DNA of 64,000 bases from CAIKZY01 sp044374195 (GTDB lineage: Bacteria > Actinomycetota > Actinomycetes > S36-B12): assembly GCA_044374195.1 (NCBI GenBank), contig JBILOY010000004.1, forward strand, positions 1 to 64,000, read 5' to 3'. Shown here piece after piece: positions 57,500 to 64,000 of this stretch. Within the stretch, counting starts at the first letter, position 1. Each line of letters opens with the position of its first letter. The notes below the pieces were generated by a model, which was not told where the DNA came from, did no database searches, and saw only the letters and a program-made list of their open reading frames with translations. A program made the translations under genes and the position numbers.

Positions 57500-58471
57500 A
57501 TGCCCGCCGCCACCGCCGATGCCCTGACCCTGCCTCGACTCTCGCCCGCTCCGACGGCAATCTCGCGCTCAGTCCTCTCGGCAACCCGTGGCCCGCGTGC
57601 TTTCGAGGGTGAGGGCTTCCCGGTGCGCCGCGCCTTTGCCGGTGTTCCCTCCGATCAGCTCGATCCCTTTATTCACATGGATCAAATGGGCGAGGTCGAA
57701 TACGGCGCCGGTGAGCCCAAGGGCACGCCGTGGCATCCGCATCGAGGTTTCGAGACCTTCACGTACCTGATCGACGGCCAGTTCTTGCATCAGGATTCCA
57801 ATGGCAGCGGCGGGGTGATCCTCGACGGCGGAACTCAGTACATGACTGCCGGTGACGGCATCCTGCATATCGAGACTCCACCCGAGGCACTCGTCGAATC
57901 GGGCGGCCTATTCCACGGTATTCAGCTGTGGATCAACCTGCCGAGCGCGAAGAAGCGCATCGCTCCGCAGTACCAAGATCTTCAGGGCAACGACTCGGTG
58001 ATGGTGGCCTCTGCTGACGGTGGCTCCTACGTTCGCGTGCTGGCAGGCGCAGTTGACGGGCATCATGGCCCGGGCATCTCGCATACCCCACTCGCCATCA
58101 CTCACGTGACCGTCGCACCCGGCGGAAGCATCTCGATCCCGTGGCCGTCGAACTTCAATGCCCTGGCCTACGTGCTCGCTGGTAGCGGCGCGATCGGCGC
58201 AGAGCAGCGCATCATCTCCGAAGGCCAGCTCGCCGTGCTCGTCAATGGCGATCTCATTGAGATCAGCGCCGATGCCAAGCAGGATTCCCGCACCGAGAAT
58301 CTCGAGATCTTCCTCATCGGTGGCGTACCGCTGCGCGAGCCGGTCGTGGCTTACGGGCCGTTCGTGATGAACACGACCGCAGAGATTCAGGAGGCCTTCG
58401 ACGATTACCAGAAGGGTCGCCTGGGCACTGTGCCGGCGAACGCCATTCAGCCCCATCGCGCGCAGGGCTGA
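57500..58471 (+). CDS. Pirin-family bicupin protein
   Basis: 323 aa from ATG 57500 with AGGAG upstream. First cupin: PFIHMDQMGEVEY, PHRGFETFTYLIDGQFLHQD, ITAGDGILHIE-like stretch; C-terminal cupin without clear metal ligands. Pirins bind iron and may act as quercetinase-like dioxygenases or redox sensors. Confidence 0.9.
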   Translation: MPAATADALTLPRLSPAPTAISRSVLSATRGPRAFEGEGFPVRRAFAGVPSDQLDPFIHMDQMGEVEYGAGEPKGTPWHPHRGFETFTYLIDGQFLHQDSNGSGGVILDGGTQYMTAGDGILHIETPPEALVESGGLFHGIQLWINLPSAKKRIAPQYQDLQGNDSVMVASADGGSYVRVLAGAVDGHHGPGISHTPLAITHVTVAPGGSISIPWPSNFNALAYVLAGSGAIGAEQRIISEGQLAVLVNGDLIEISADAKQDSRTENLEIFLIGGVPLREPVVAYGPFVMNTTAEIQEAFDDYQKGRLGTVPANAIQPHRAQG

Positions 58472-58503
58472 CGCTCTGAGCTAGTTCTCACGAAGTGCTC
58501 ACA

Positions 58504-58543
58504 ATGATGAAGGCCCTCACCATTCGGTGAGGGCCTTCATCAT
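58504..58543. terminator. Bidirectional hairpin with 18-bp perfect stem
   Basis: ATGATGAAGGCCCTCACC and its exact complement enclose the loop ATTC. It separates pirin (+) from the SHOCT gene (-), so it can end both transcripts. T tracts are absent, so stem strength would have to suffice. Confidence 0.8.
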
Positions 58544-58554
58544 GGAAGAGCTAC

Positions 58555-58803
58555 TTAGATGCCGAGTGCCTTGGCCTTGGCGGCTGCGAACTCGTCATCG
58601 GTGAGGATGCCCTGCTTGTGCAGCTCGGCGAGCTTTTGCACCTGAGCCATCGGATCCTCATCCGAGGCTGCGGGGGCTGCCGGAGCGGCTGCCTGTGCTG
58701 CAGCGGCGTCCTGCGCTGCGTACTTCTGCTCCTGGCCGCGACGAACACGACCGGAAACTGCCGAGGCGGTGCCCGCAACTGCTGCTACGCGAAGAAGACC
58801 CAT
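58555..58803 (-). CDS. SHOCT-domain small protein
   Basis: 82 aa. C-terminal SHOCT motif VQKLAELHKQGILTDDEFAA; N-terminus LRVAAVAGTASAVSGRV, Ala-rich linker. SHOCT often mediates oligomerisation. Transcribed away from the bidirectional terminator. Confidence 0.85.
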   Translation of the reverse strand: MGLLRVAAVAGTASAVSGRVRRGQEQKYAAQDAAAAQAAAPAAPAASDEDPMAQVQKLAELHKQGILTDDEFAAAKAKALGI

Positions 58804-58831
58804 GATGTTCCTGCTTTCCGTTGGTTGGTGT

Positions 58832-59251
58832 TTAGAAGGCGGAGGCGACGAAGTCGTCGACGACTGCGGCCGGGATGCGGATGGTGTCGATCACGACAGC
58901 ATCAGAGGCGATGATCGCATCGGCGAACTTCGCGGCCCAGGTGTTCTCGAAGGCAACGAGGAGGGCGGATGAGCCCGGCTCGAGATCCTCGCTGAGTTCC
59001 TGCGCGTCCTCATGGTCGAGGGCACCGGCGTGGGTGACATCGATCTCGAGGTAAGCCGGGCCGTGCTCCGGATCGAGATCGGCGATCTCGATGGTTGTCA
59101 CGGTGCCGTCGAGATCCTTGCTCACGAAGAGAAGGTCAATCAGGCGGATGGTCTTGTTCTCGACGAGCTCCAGCAGGGCCGGTGCGATCTGGCCGTTGAA
59201 CTTATTGCCGGGGAAGCCGATGATGATGACGTCGACGGGACCGAAGCCCAT
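58832..59251 (-). CDS. DUF6325 (DUF1269-like) protein
   Basis: 139 aa. GPVDVIIIGFPGNKFNGQIA, LVENKTIRLIDLLFVSKD and ALLVAFENTWAAKFADAI match this acidic family that is commonly encoded next to a SHOCT protein in actinomycetes, as here. Function unknown. Confidence 0.8.
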   Translation of the reverse strand: MGFGPVDVIIIGFPGNKFNGQIAPALLELVENKTIRLIDLLFVSKDLDGTVTTIEIADLDPEHGPAYLEIDVTHAGALDHEDAQELSEDLEPGSSALLVAFENTWAAKFADAIIASDAVVIDTIRIPAAVVDDFVASAF

Positions 59252-59324
59252 GTGAACTCCTACGTGATGGAAGGTGGGGTAGCCCCCTCAGTGTAGGCGA
59301 GCCCTGGGATGGGGGACTCCGAGA

Positions 59325-60776
59325 TCACGAACGTGACGCTGCGACCGCCCGAGATGCCCTGCGGCCGAAGATCACGCCACCCGCCAGGCTCATTCCGCTG
59401 CCGTACTCATCGCCGTCCTGCGAGAGATGGGAGGTGCAGGCGCCTGCGGCGTAAAGGCCCGAGATCGCTGAGCCGTCGTCACGCAGCACGCGGGAGTCGG
59501 CATCAGTCCACAGGCCACCGAGTGACATCCAGTGGTAGTCGGATGTCGGGATCGACAGGTCGAACACGGCATACGGCGGCTCGAGCACCTTGATCCAGTC
59601 GGGGTGCTTGTGGAATTGGGTGTCCTCGCCGTTCTCGGCATCGGTGTTGTAGTCGTCGAGGGTGCGCTGGAGAACTTCCGGGGGCACACCCATGGCCGCG
59701 GCCATTTCCTGAACTGATTCGTAGGCATCCATGAAGATGTGCGAGCCGTGCTTGGGGTAGTCGAAGGATTCCTCGTCCAAGATCAAGAACGCCTTATGCC
59801 CGGGCTGCTTCTCCGTGTACACCGCAGTGCGACCGTGGTAGGCGTCTTCGGTCACAAAGCGCTCACCATTGGAGTTGACGATGATGCCCTTGATGAGCTG
59901 TGGCGGGGGATAGATCGACGCGGTCGGCACGGTGCCGTGCATTCCGCGCTCGGCACCGCCGACTGATTCGCCGAGCAGTAAGCCAGCGCCATCGTTTTGC
60001 GGAGTGCCCAGTGGCTTGCCGTAGGTGGCGAAGGTCGGCATGTGCTTCATTGTGATTTCGGCGTTGAGGTTGAAGCTGCCGGCGGCGATCATCACTCCAG
60101 AGGTTGCCTGCACGAAGAGGTCGGCGCCCTCCTTGCGCATCTTCACGCCGACGATGCGATCGCCGTCGATGACCAACGCAGTGACAGCAGCGTCATAGAT
60201 GACAGGAACTGCGCGCTCCTTGACAGTGGCGAGCACGGCATTCATCGCGACCGAGCCGCCGCTGATCTCTCCTTGGCCGGAGACCTGGTGCCCGCGCATC
60301 ACCGGCTTCGCGATATCGCGGAACGGCCACACCTTCTCATTGCAGGTACTGAGCAGACCCTCGCCGGAGCGGATGTAGACCGCCTTCTCCTTGTAGGCCT
60401 CGCGCTTGAACGGCACGCCCTGCGCCTCGAGCCAGTCAAAGGCCTCGATGCTCTCGTCGATATAGGCATCGAGCTTTTCGGTGTCGGGGGAGGTGATGAT
60501 CGCTTCCATGAAGGCGCGGTAGTTGTCGACGCTCTCGTCGTAGCCAACAGCCTTCTGCAGTGCGGTGCCGCCACCGAAGTAGAAGATGCCCTGAGAGAGG
60601 GCGCTAGCGCCGCCTCCACCACTCGCCCGCTCGATGACAAGGACGTCAATGCCGAGCTCTTGAGCTTCGAGGGCCGCCGCGGAACCGGCGATTCCCAGGC
60701 CGATCACCACGAACTCAGCGGTGCGATCCCAGGAAGGAACATCTGCGGCGCTGACGGGCGGTTCGACGATGCTCAT
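59325..60776 (-). CDS. FAD-dependent oxidoreductase (fumarate reductase/ketosteroid dehydrogenase-like)
   Basis: 483 aa. FAD-binding VIGLGIAGSAAALEAQELG near residue 27, GGGASALSQGIFYFGGGT, and the C-terminal ISGLYAAGACTSHLS and GSGMSLAGGVIFGRRA. Resembles 3-ketosteroid-1-dehydrogenase-type flavoproteins. Divergent from an SDR, fitting steroid-like or alicyclic ketone metabolism (inference). Confidence 0.87.
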   Translation of the reverse strand: MSIVEPPVSAADVPSWDRTAEFVVIGLGIAGSAAALEAQELGIDVLVIERASGGGGASALSQGIFYFGGGTALQKAVGYDESVDNYRAFMEAIITSPDTEKLDAYIDESIEAFDWLEAQGVPFKREAYKEKAVYIRSGEGLLSTCNEKVWPFRDIAKPVMRGHQVSGQGEISGGSVAMNAVLATVKERAVPVIYDAAVTALVIDGDRIVGVKMRKEGADLFVQATSGVMIAAGSFNLNAEITMKHMPTFATYGKPLGTPQNDGAGLLLGESVGGAERGMHGTVPTASIYPPPQLIKGIIVNSNGERFVTEDAYHGRTAVYTEKQPGHKAFLILDEESFDYPKHGSHIFMDAYESVQEMAAAMGVPPEVLQRTLDDYNTDAENGEDTQFHKHPDWIKVLEPPYAVFDLSIPTSDYHWMSLGGLWTDADSRVLRDDGSAISGLYAAGACTSHLSQDGDEYGSGMSLAGGVIFGRRASRAVAASRS

Positions 60777-60884
60777 GCAGGTCCTTCACTTGGGGCTTCT
60801 CAATCTACTGTGCGCGAACGTGGATATGGCGGGTTGTATAGATGAATCCATGCGGGCTAGGTCACCCGCTGGGATACTCCAGCC

Positions 60885-61676
60885 ATGTCGATACTCGATC
60901 TCTTCCGCGTCGACGGCCAGGTTGCCGTCATCACCGGCTCCGGCCGCGGCATCGGCCGCGCCATCACGATTGCCCTCGCCGAGGCAGGTGCGGACGTCGT
61001 CATTACCTCGCGTCGGGCGGAGGAGGTTGCAGCAGTGGCCGCGGAGGTGCGGTCCCTCGGGCGTCGCGCCCTCGAGATGCCCGGTGACTTAAAGAAGCCG
61101 GGAATGCCCAAGGAGCTCGCCGAGGCAGCAATCGCCGAATTCGGGCGCCTTGATATCTGGATCAATAACGCCGGTGGTACCGACGACGCTCATGTGCAGC
61201 CGATGACCATGACGACCGACGACCAGATGCGCGACATGCTCGAGCTCAACCTCATCGCAGCGGCTGCCGGTTCGCGCGAAGCAGCTCTGCGGATGCCCAA
61301 CGGTGGCGCGATCGTGAACATCTCATCAGGTGCGGGCATGCGTGCTGCGCCGAACACCGCCGCCTACGCGGCGTCGAAGGCAGCACTGCTCAACCTCACT
61401 CAGACGATGGCCGCGGAGCTCGCGTCCGAGGGGATTCGTGTGAACGCTATCTCGCCCGGAATGGTGCCGACCGAGTCGTTCTATCGAGTGCTGCAGTTCA
61501 CCGATGCTGACATGCCCAAGCTGGCCGCAACCGTGCCGCTGGGTCGGATGGGCACGCCCGAGGACATGGCGGCGGGCGTGCTGTATCTCGCCTCGCCCGC
61601 CTCGGGCTGGGTCACGGGCCAGAACATCCTTATCGGCGGCGGACGCGACGGCGGAAAGTCGGTCGAGCACCGCTAA
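60885..61676 (+). CDS. SDR-family oxidoreductase
   Basis: 263 aa. TGSGRGIGRAI for cofactor, NNAGG, the catalytic Ser in NISSGAG and YAASKAA with Tyr/Lys. VNAISPGMVPTE and the end VTGQNILIGGGRD are classical. Divergent from the flavoprotein. Confidence 0.92.
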   Translation: MSILDLFRVDGQVAVITGSGRGIGRAITIALAEAGADVVITSRRAEEVAAVAAEVRSLGRRALEMPGDLKKPGMPKELAEAAIAEFGRLDIWINNAGGTDDAHVQPMTMTTDDQMRDMLELNLIAAAAGSREAALRMPNGGAIVNISSGAGMRAAPNTAAYAASKAALLNLTQTMAAELASEGIRVNAISPGMVPTESFYRVLQFTDADMPKLAATVPLGRMGTPEDMAAGVLYLASPASGWVTGQNILIGGGRDGGKSVEHR

Positions 61677-61712
61677 CCCAGTTCGCGGGGGTCTTGACGG
61701 CACAATTGCCTG

Positions 61713-62549
61713 ATGATCACCGGAATCGGCTGGATGCCATGGCGCTACGCGCTATGGATGGCGGCAATCGCCGCTGCGCTCTGGCTGATCCTGCGCATGT
61801 TCCCGCGCACCAAGAACGCTTCGTGGATCTTCCGCGAGACCTCGTTGATCATGGTGCTGTACGCCCTGTGGCAGTACGTCGGCTCGTTCGACTTCGGAGA
61901 TTTCTCCAAGGCTGATCAGGCAGGGCTTTGGCTGGCCGAGCTGCAGCAGAATCTCTACTGGCCGAGTGAGGCATGGATCCAGGCTCCGGTGCTCGGCCAC
62001 GAGTGGTTGATGAGGGCGGTTGACACCTACTACTCGGCCCTTCACATCCCCGTCTTCATCATCACGCTGATGTGGGTTCTCATCTTTCATCGCCGTGACT
62101 GGAACTTCGTGCGCACCACGACCGCGCTGCTCACCGGCGCCTGTCTGGTAATCCAGTTCATCCCGGTGGCTCCGCCGCGACTGCTGCCCTCCCTGGGCAT
62201 CATCGATACGGCCCAACTGACTGGCTTGTCGGTCTACCAGGCGATTCCGGGTGCTAACCAGTACGCCGCAATGCCGTCGGTCCACTGCGGCTGGTCGGCC
62301 GCCGTTGCCTTCTTCATCATCGTGGTGGCCCGCAGCCCATGGCGCTGGCTCGCGGTGCTCTATCCGCTGGCGACGTTGTGGGTTGTCGTGGTCACGGGCA
62401 ATCACTTCATCATCGACGGGGTCGTGGCGTACATCCTGTTGGCTGCTGCTGCGGGCATCGCCTGCATCTTCCCGAGCCAGCGCCCGGTGCGCTGGAGCCG
62501 CGTTTCCCTTGACTCTTCCTCCTTACATGACGAATCCTTGGTGTCATGA
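61713..62549 (+). CDS. PAP2-family membrane phosphatase/phosphotransferase
   Basis: 278 aa, about six helices. AMPSVHCGWSAAVAFF holds the PSxH active site and GNHFIIDGVVAY the second His of the PAP2/AUR1-like family. Acts on lipid phosphates or inositol phospholipids at the membrane. Its stop overlaps the next small ORF. Confidence 0.88.
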   Translation: MITGIGWMPWRYALWMAAIAAALWLILRMFPRTKNASWIFRETSLIMVLYALWQYVGSFDFGDFSKADQAGLWLAELQQNLYWPSEAWIQAPVLGHEWLMRAVDTYYSALHIPVFIITLMWVLIFHRRDWNFVRTTTALLTGACLVIQFIPVAPPRLLPSLGIIDTAQLTGLSVYQAIPGANQYAAMPSVHCGWSAAVAFFIIVVARSPWRWLAVLYPLATLWVVVVTGNHFIIDGVVAYILLAAAAGIACIFPSQRPVRWSRVSLDSSSLHDESLVS

Positions 62550-62722
62550 GCGAGCAGCCATTTTCTGGTCGGGCTACCGGTGAACGTGAAGATTTTGAGG
62601 CTGAAGAGCAGGCGGAGATAGCCTGGCTTGGAGAACTTGCCAGGCGCGTTCTGCTGACATCGGAATGGGATCAGGTTGAGTCCCCGCGTCCCAGCGACGA
62701 GACGCAGGCCGTCAGCCCCTAG
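62546..62722 (+). CDS. Small acidic protein, unknown
   Basis: 58 aa with ATGA overlap to the PAP2 gene. MSEQPFSGRATGEREDFEAE, then a helix EIAWLGELARRVLLT. No family recognised; ends 9 nt before argG. Coding status rests on the overlap and the continuous acidic frame. Confidence 0.5.
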   Translation: MSEQPFSGRATGEREDFEAEEQAEIAWLGELARRVLLTSEWDQVESPRPSDETQAVSP

Positions 62723-62731
62723 GCTTGGGGC

Positions 62732-64000
62732 GTGTCGAAAGTTCTCACCTCCCTCCCTGTCGGCGAGCGCGTCGGAATTGCCTTCTCGGGCGGTCTCGAT
62801 ACCTCGGTAGCCGTGGCGTGGATGCGCCACAAGGGTGCAATTCCCTACACCTACACCGCTGACCTTGGTCAGTACGACGAGCCCGACATCGAGTCGGTGC
62901 CCGGTCGCGCTACCCAGTACGGCGCTGAGCTTGCGCGCTTGATCGACTGCCGGGGCCCGCTGGTCGAGGAGGGCCTAGTTGCTCTCTCCTGCGGTGCGTT
63001 CCATATTCGCTCCGGCGGCAAGCAGTACTTCAACACCACTCCGCTCGGCCGTGCGGTGACCGGCACCTTGCTCGTGCGCGCCATGCAGGAGGACGGCGTC
63101 TCGATCTGGGGCGATGGCTCAACCTTCAAGGGAAACGACATCGAGCGGTTCTACCGCTACGGACTGCTGGCCAACCCCTCACTGCGCATCTACAAGCCGT
63201 GGCTCGACGCTGACTTCGTCGAGGAGCTCGGCGGTCGCAAGGAGATGTCGGAGTGGCTAGTCGCTCACAACCTGCCGTACCGCGACAGCACCGAGAAGGC
63301 CTACTCGACCGACGCCAACATCTGGGGCGCCACTCATGAGGCCAAGACCCTCGAGCAGCTCGACACCTCGCTCGAGACCGTCGACCCGATCATGGGCGTG
63401 AAGTTCTGGGATCCGTCGGTCAAGATCGAAACCGAAGATGTCACGATCAAGTTCGTTCAGGGTCGCCCCGTCGCAATCAATGGCAAGGAATTCCCCGACA
63501 CCGTTGCTCTGGTTGATGAAGCGAACAAGATCGGCGGACGCCACGGGCTCGGCATGGCCGATCAGATCGAGAACCGCATCATCGAGGCCAAGAGCCGTGG
63601 CATTTACGAAGCGCCGGGCATGGCGCTGCTGTTTATCGCCTACGAGCGCCTGCTCTCAGCAATCCATAACGAAGACACCATCGCGAATTACCACGCGGAG
63701 GGTCGTCGCCTCGGTCGCCTGCTCTACGAAGGCCGCTGGCTTGACCCGCAGTCACTCATGCTGCGCGAGTCACTTCAGCGCTGGGTTGCCTCGGCTGTCA
63801 CCGGCGAGGTTGTTATTCGTCTTCGCCGTGGCGACGACTACTCGATCATCAACACCTGCGGCCCGAACTTCAGCTACCACCCCGATCGCCTCTCGATGGA
63901 GCGCACCGAGGATGCCGCATTTGGTCCGGTTGATCGCATCGGCCAGCTCACCATGCGCAATCTCGATATCGCTGACACTCGCGCAAAGCTCGAGCTCTAC
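62732..64000 (+). CDS. argG: Argininosuccinate synthase (long form), cut by window edge
   Basis: 423 codons visible from GTG 62732; the frame is open at the window end. ATP-binding SGGLDTSVAVAW at residues 19-30, then YTADLGQYDEPDIESVPGRA, and SIWGDGSTFKGNDIERFYRYG. The YSTDANIWG and DTVALVDEANKIGGRHGLG segments match the longer ArgG type (about 440-480 aa). Joins citrulline and aspartate in arginine synthesis. A -10-like TAGGCT at 62720 suggests leaderless transcription. Confidence 0.93.
   Translation, partial: MSKVLTSLPVGERVGIAFSGGLDTSVAVAWMRHKGAIPYTYTADLGQYDEPDIESVPGRATQYGAELARLIDCRGPLVEEGLVALSCGAFHIRSGGKQYFNTTPLGRAVTGTLLVRAMQEDGVSIWGDGSTFKGNDIERFYRYGLLANPSLRIYKPWLDADFVEELGGRKEMSEWLVAHNLPYRDSTEKAYSTDANIWGATHEAKTLEQLDTSLETVDPIMGVKFWDPSVKIETEDVTIKFVQGRPVAINGKEFPDTVALVDEANKIGGRHGLGMADQIENRIIEAKSRGIYEAPGMALLFIAYERLLSAIHNEDTIANYHAEGRRLGRLLYEGRWLDPQSLMLRESLQRWVASAVTGEVVIRLRRGDDYSIINTCGPNFSYHPDRLSMERTEDAAFGPVDRIGQLTMRNLDIADTRAKLELY

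Overview
The window is a high-GC bacterial chromosome segment, most likely from an actinomycete (Actinomycetota). The signs are frequent GTG and TTG starts, 4-nt ATGA/GTGA overlaps, several promoters placed so that the mRNA would be leaderless, an actinobacterial-type initiator tRNA, an F420-type LLM oxidoreductase, a mycofactocin-type SDR, a P450, and a (2Fe-2S) protein with the CRGCCCG motif. No species is named. No rRNA, CRISPR array, transposase or integrase was seen.

Layout. 1-435: the start of a glutathione peroxidase gene, tRNA-fMet with promoter and terminator, and a degenerate repeat of the tRNA 3' end. 700-8193: zinc homeostasis. Three Zur-type boxes precede (i) a two-gene operon of unknown small proteins, (ii) an operon of an ABC-type ATPase, a COG0523/CobW GTPase, a WD40-like protein and a (2Fe-2S) protein, and (iii) znuA-znuC-znuB, divergent from zur. 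8593-10807: a small anchored protein and a COG0701 permease/TIGR03943 pair with a His-rich loop. 11160-21782: a catabolic cluster controlled by a LacI-type regulator. Matching operators lie before an eight-gene operon (alpha/beta hydrolase-like, TPP-dependent E1 alpha and beta, SDR, metallo-beta-lactamase fold, amidohydrolase, EthD-like, solute-binding-protein-like) and before a dimethylformamidase-like gene.

21790-27030 is a gene graveyard. It holds att-like repeats of the tRNA locus, a higBA copy with an internal deletion, fragments of a tetR-P450-MFS locus, an intact higBA, an XRE/membrane pair and an AbiE system. 27121-36920 is nitrogen and amine metabolism: a glutamine-synthetase-like enzyme divergent from rpiR, a FluG-type amidohydrolase and an M20 hydrolase, then an opposite-strand operon of two class III aminotransferases, an SDR and a GMC oxidoreductase. 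36950-38875 is a second patch of relics with a RelE/HTH toxin-antitoxin pair. 39115-42783: secreted AOC-like and YHYH proteins, two DoxX-like membrane proteins and a TetR. 42880-46705: the intact tetR-P450-MFS locus followed by a Phd/VapC-type module.

46738-64000 is more ordinary chromosome: a secreted pentapeptide-repeat protein, an aldo/keto reductase, a TetR/MFS efflux pair, an Ntn hydrolase with a FUSC-like membrane protein, a SET-domain-like protein downstream of an S4-domain protein, a SnoaL/LLM pair, pirin, SHOCT and DUF6325 proteins, a flavoprotein oxidoreductase, an SDR, a PAP2 enzyme, and argG running off the right edge.

The strongest themes are the zinc regulon, the LacI-controlled amide/TPP-enzyme cluster, and the repeated decay of one MFS locus whose 3' end is followed each time by a different toxin-antitoxin module, within a region that looks like a composite island at tRNA-fMet.
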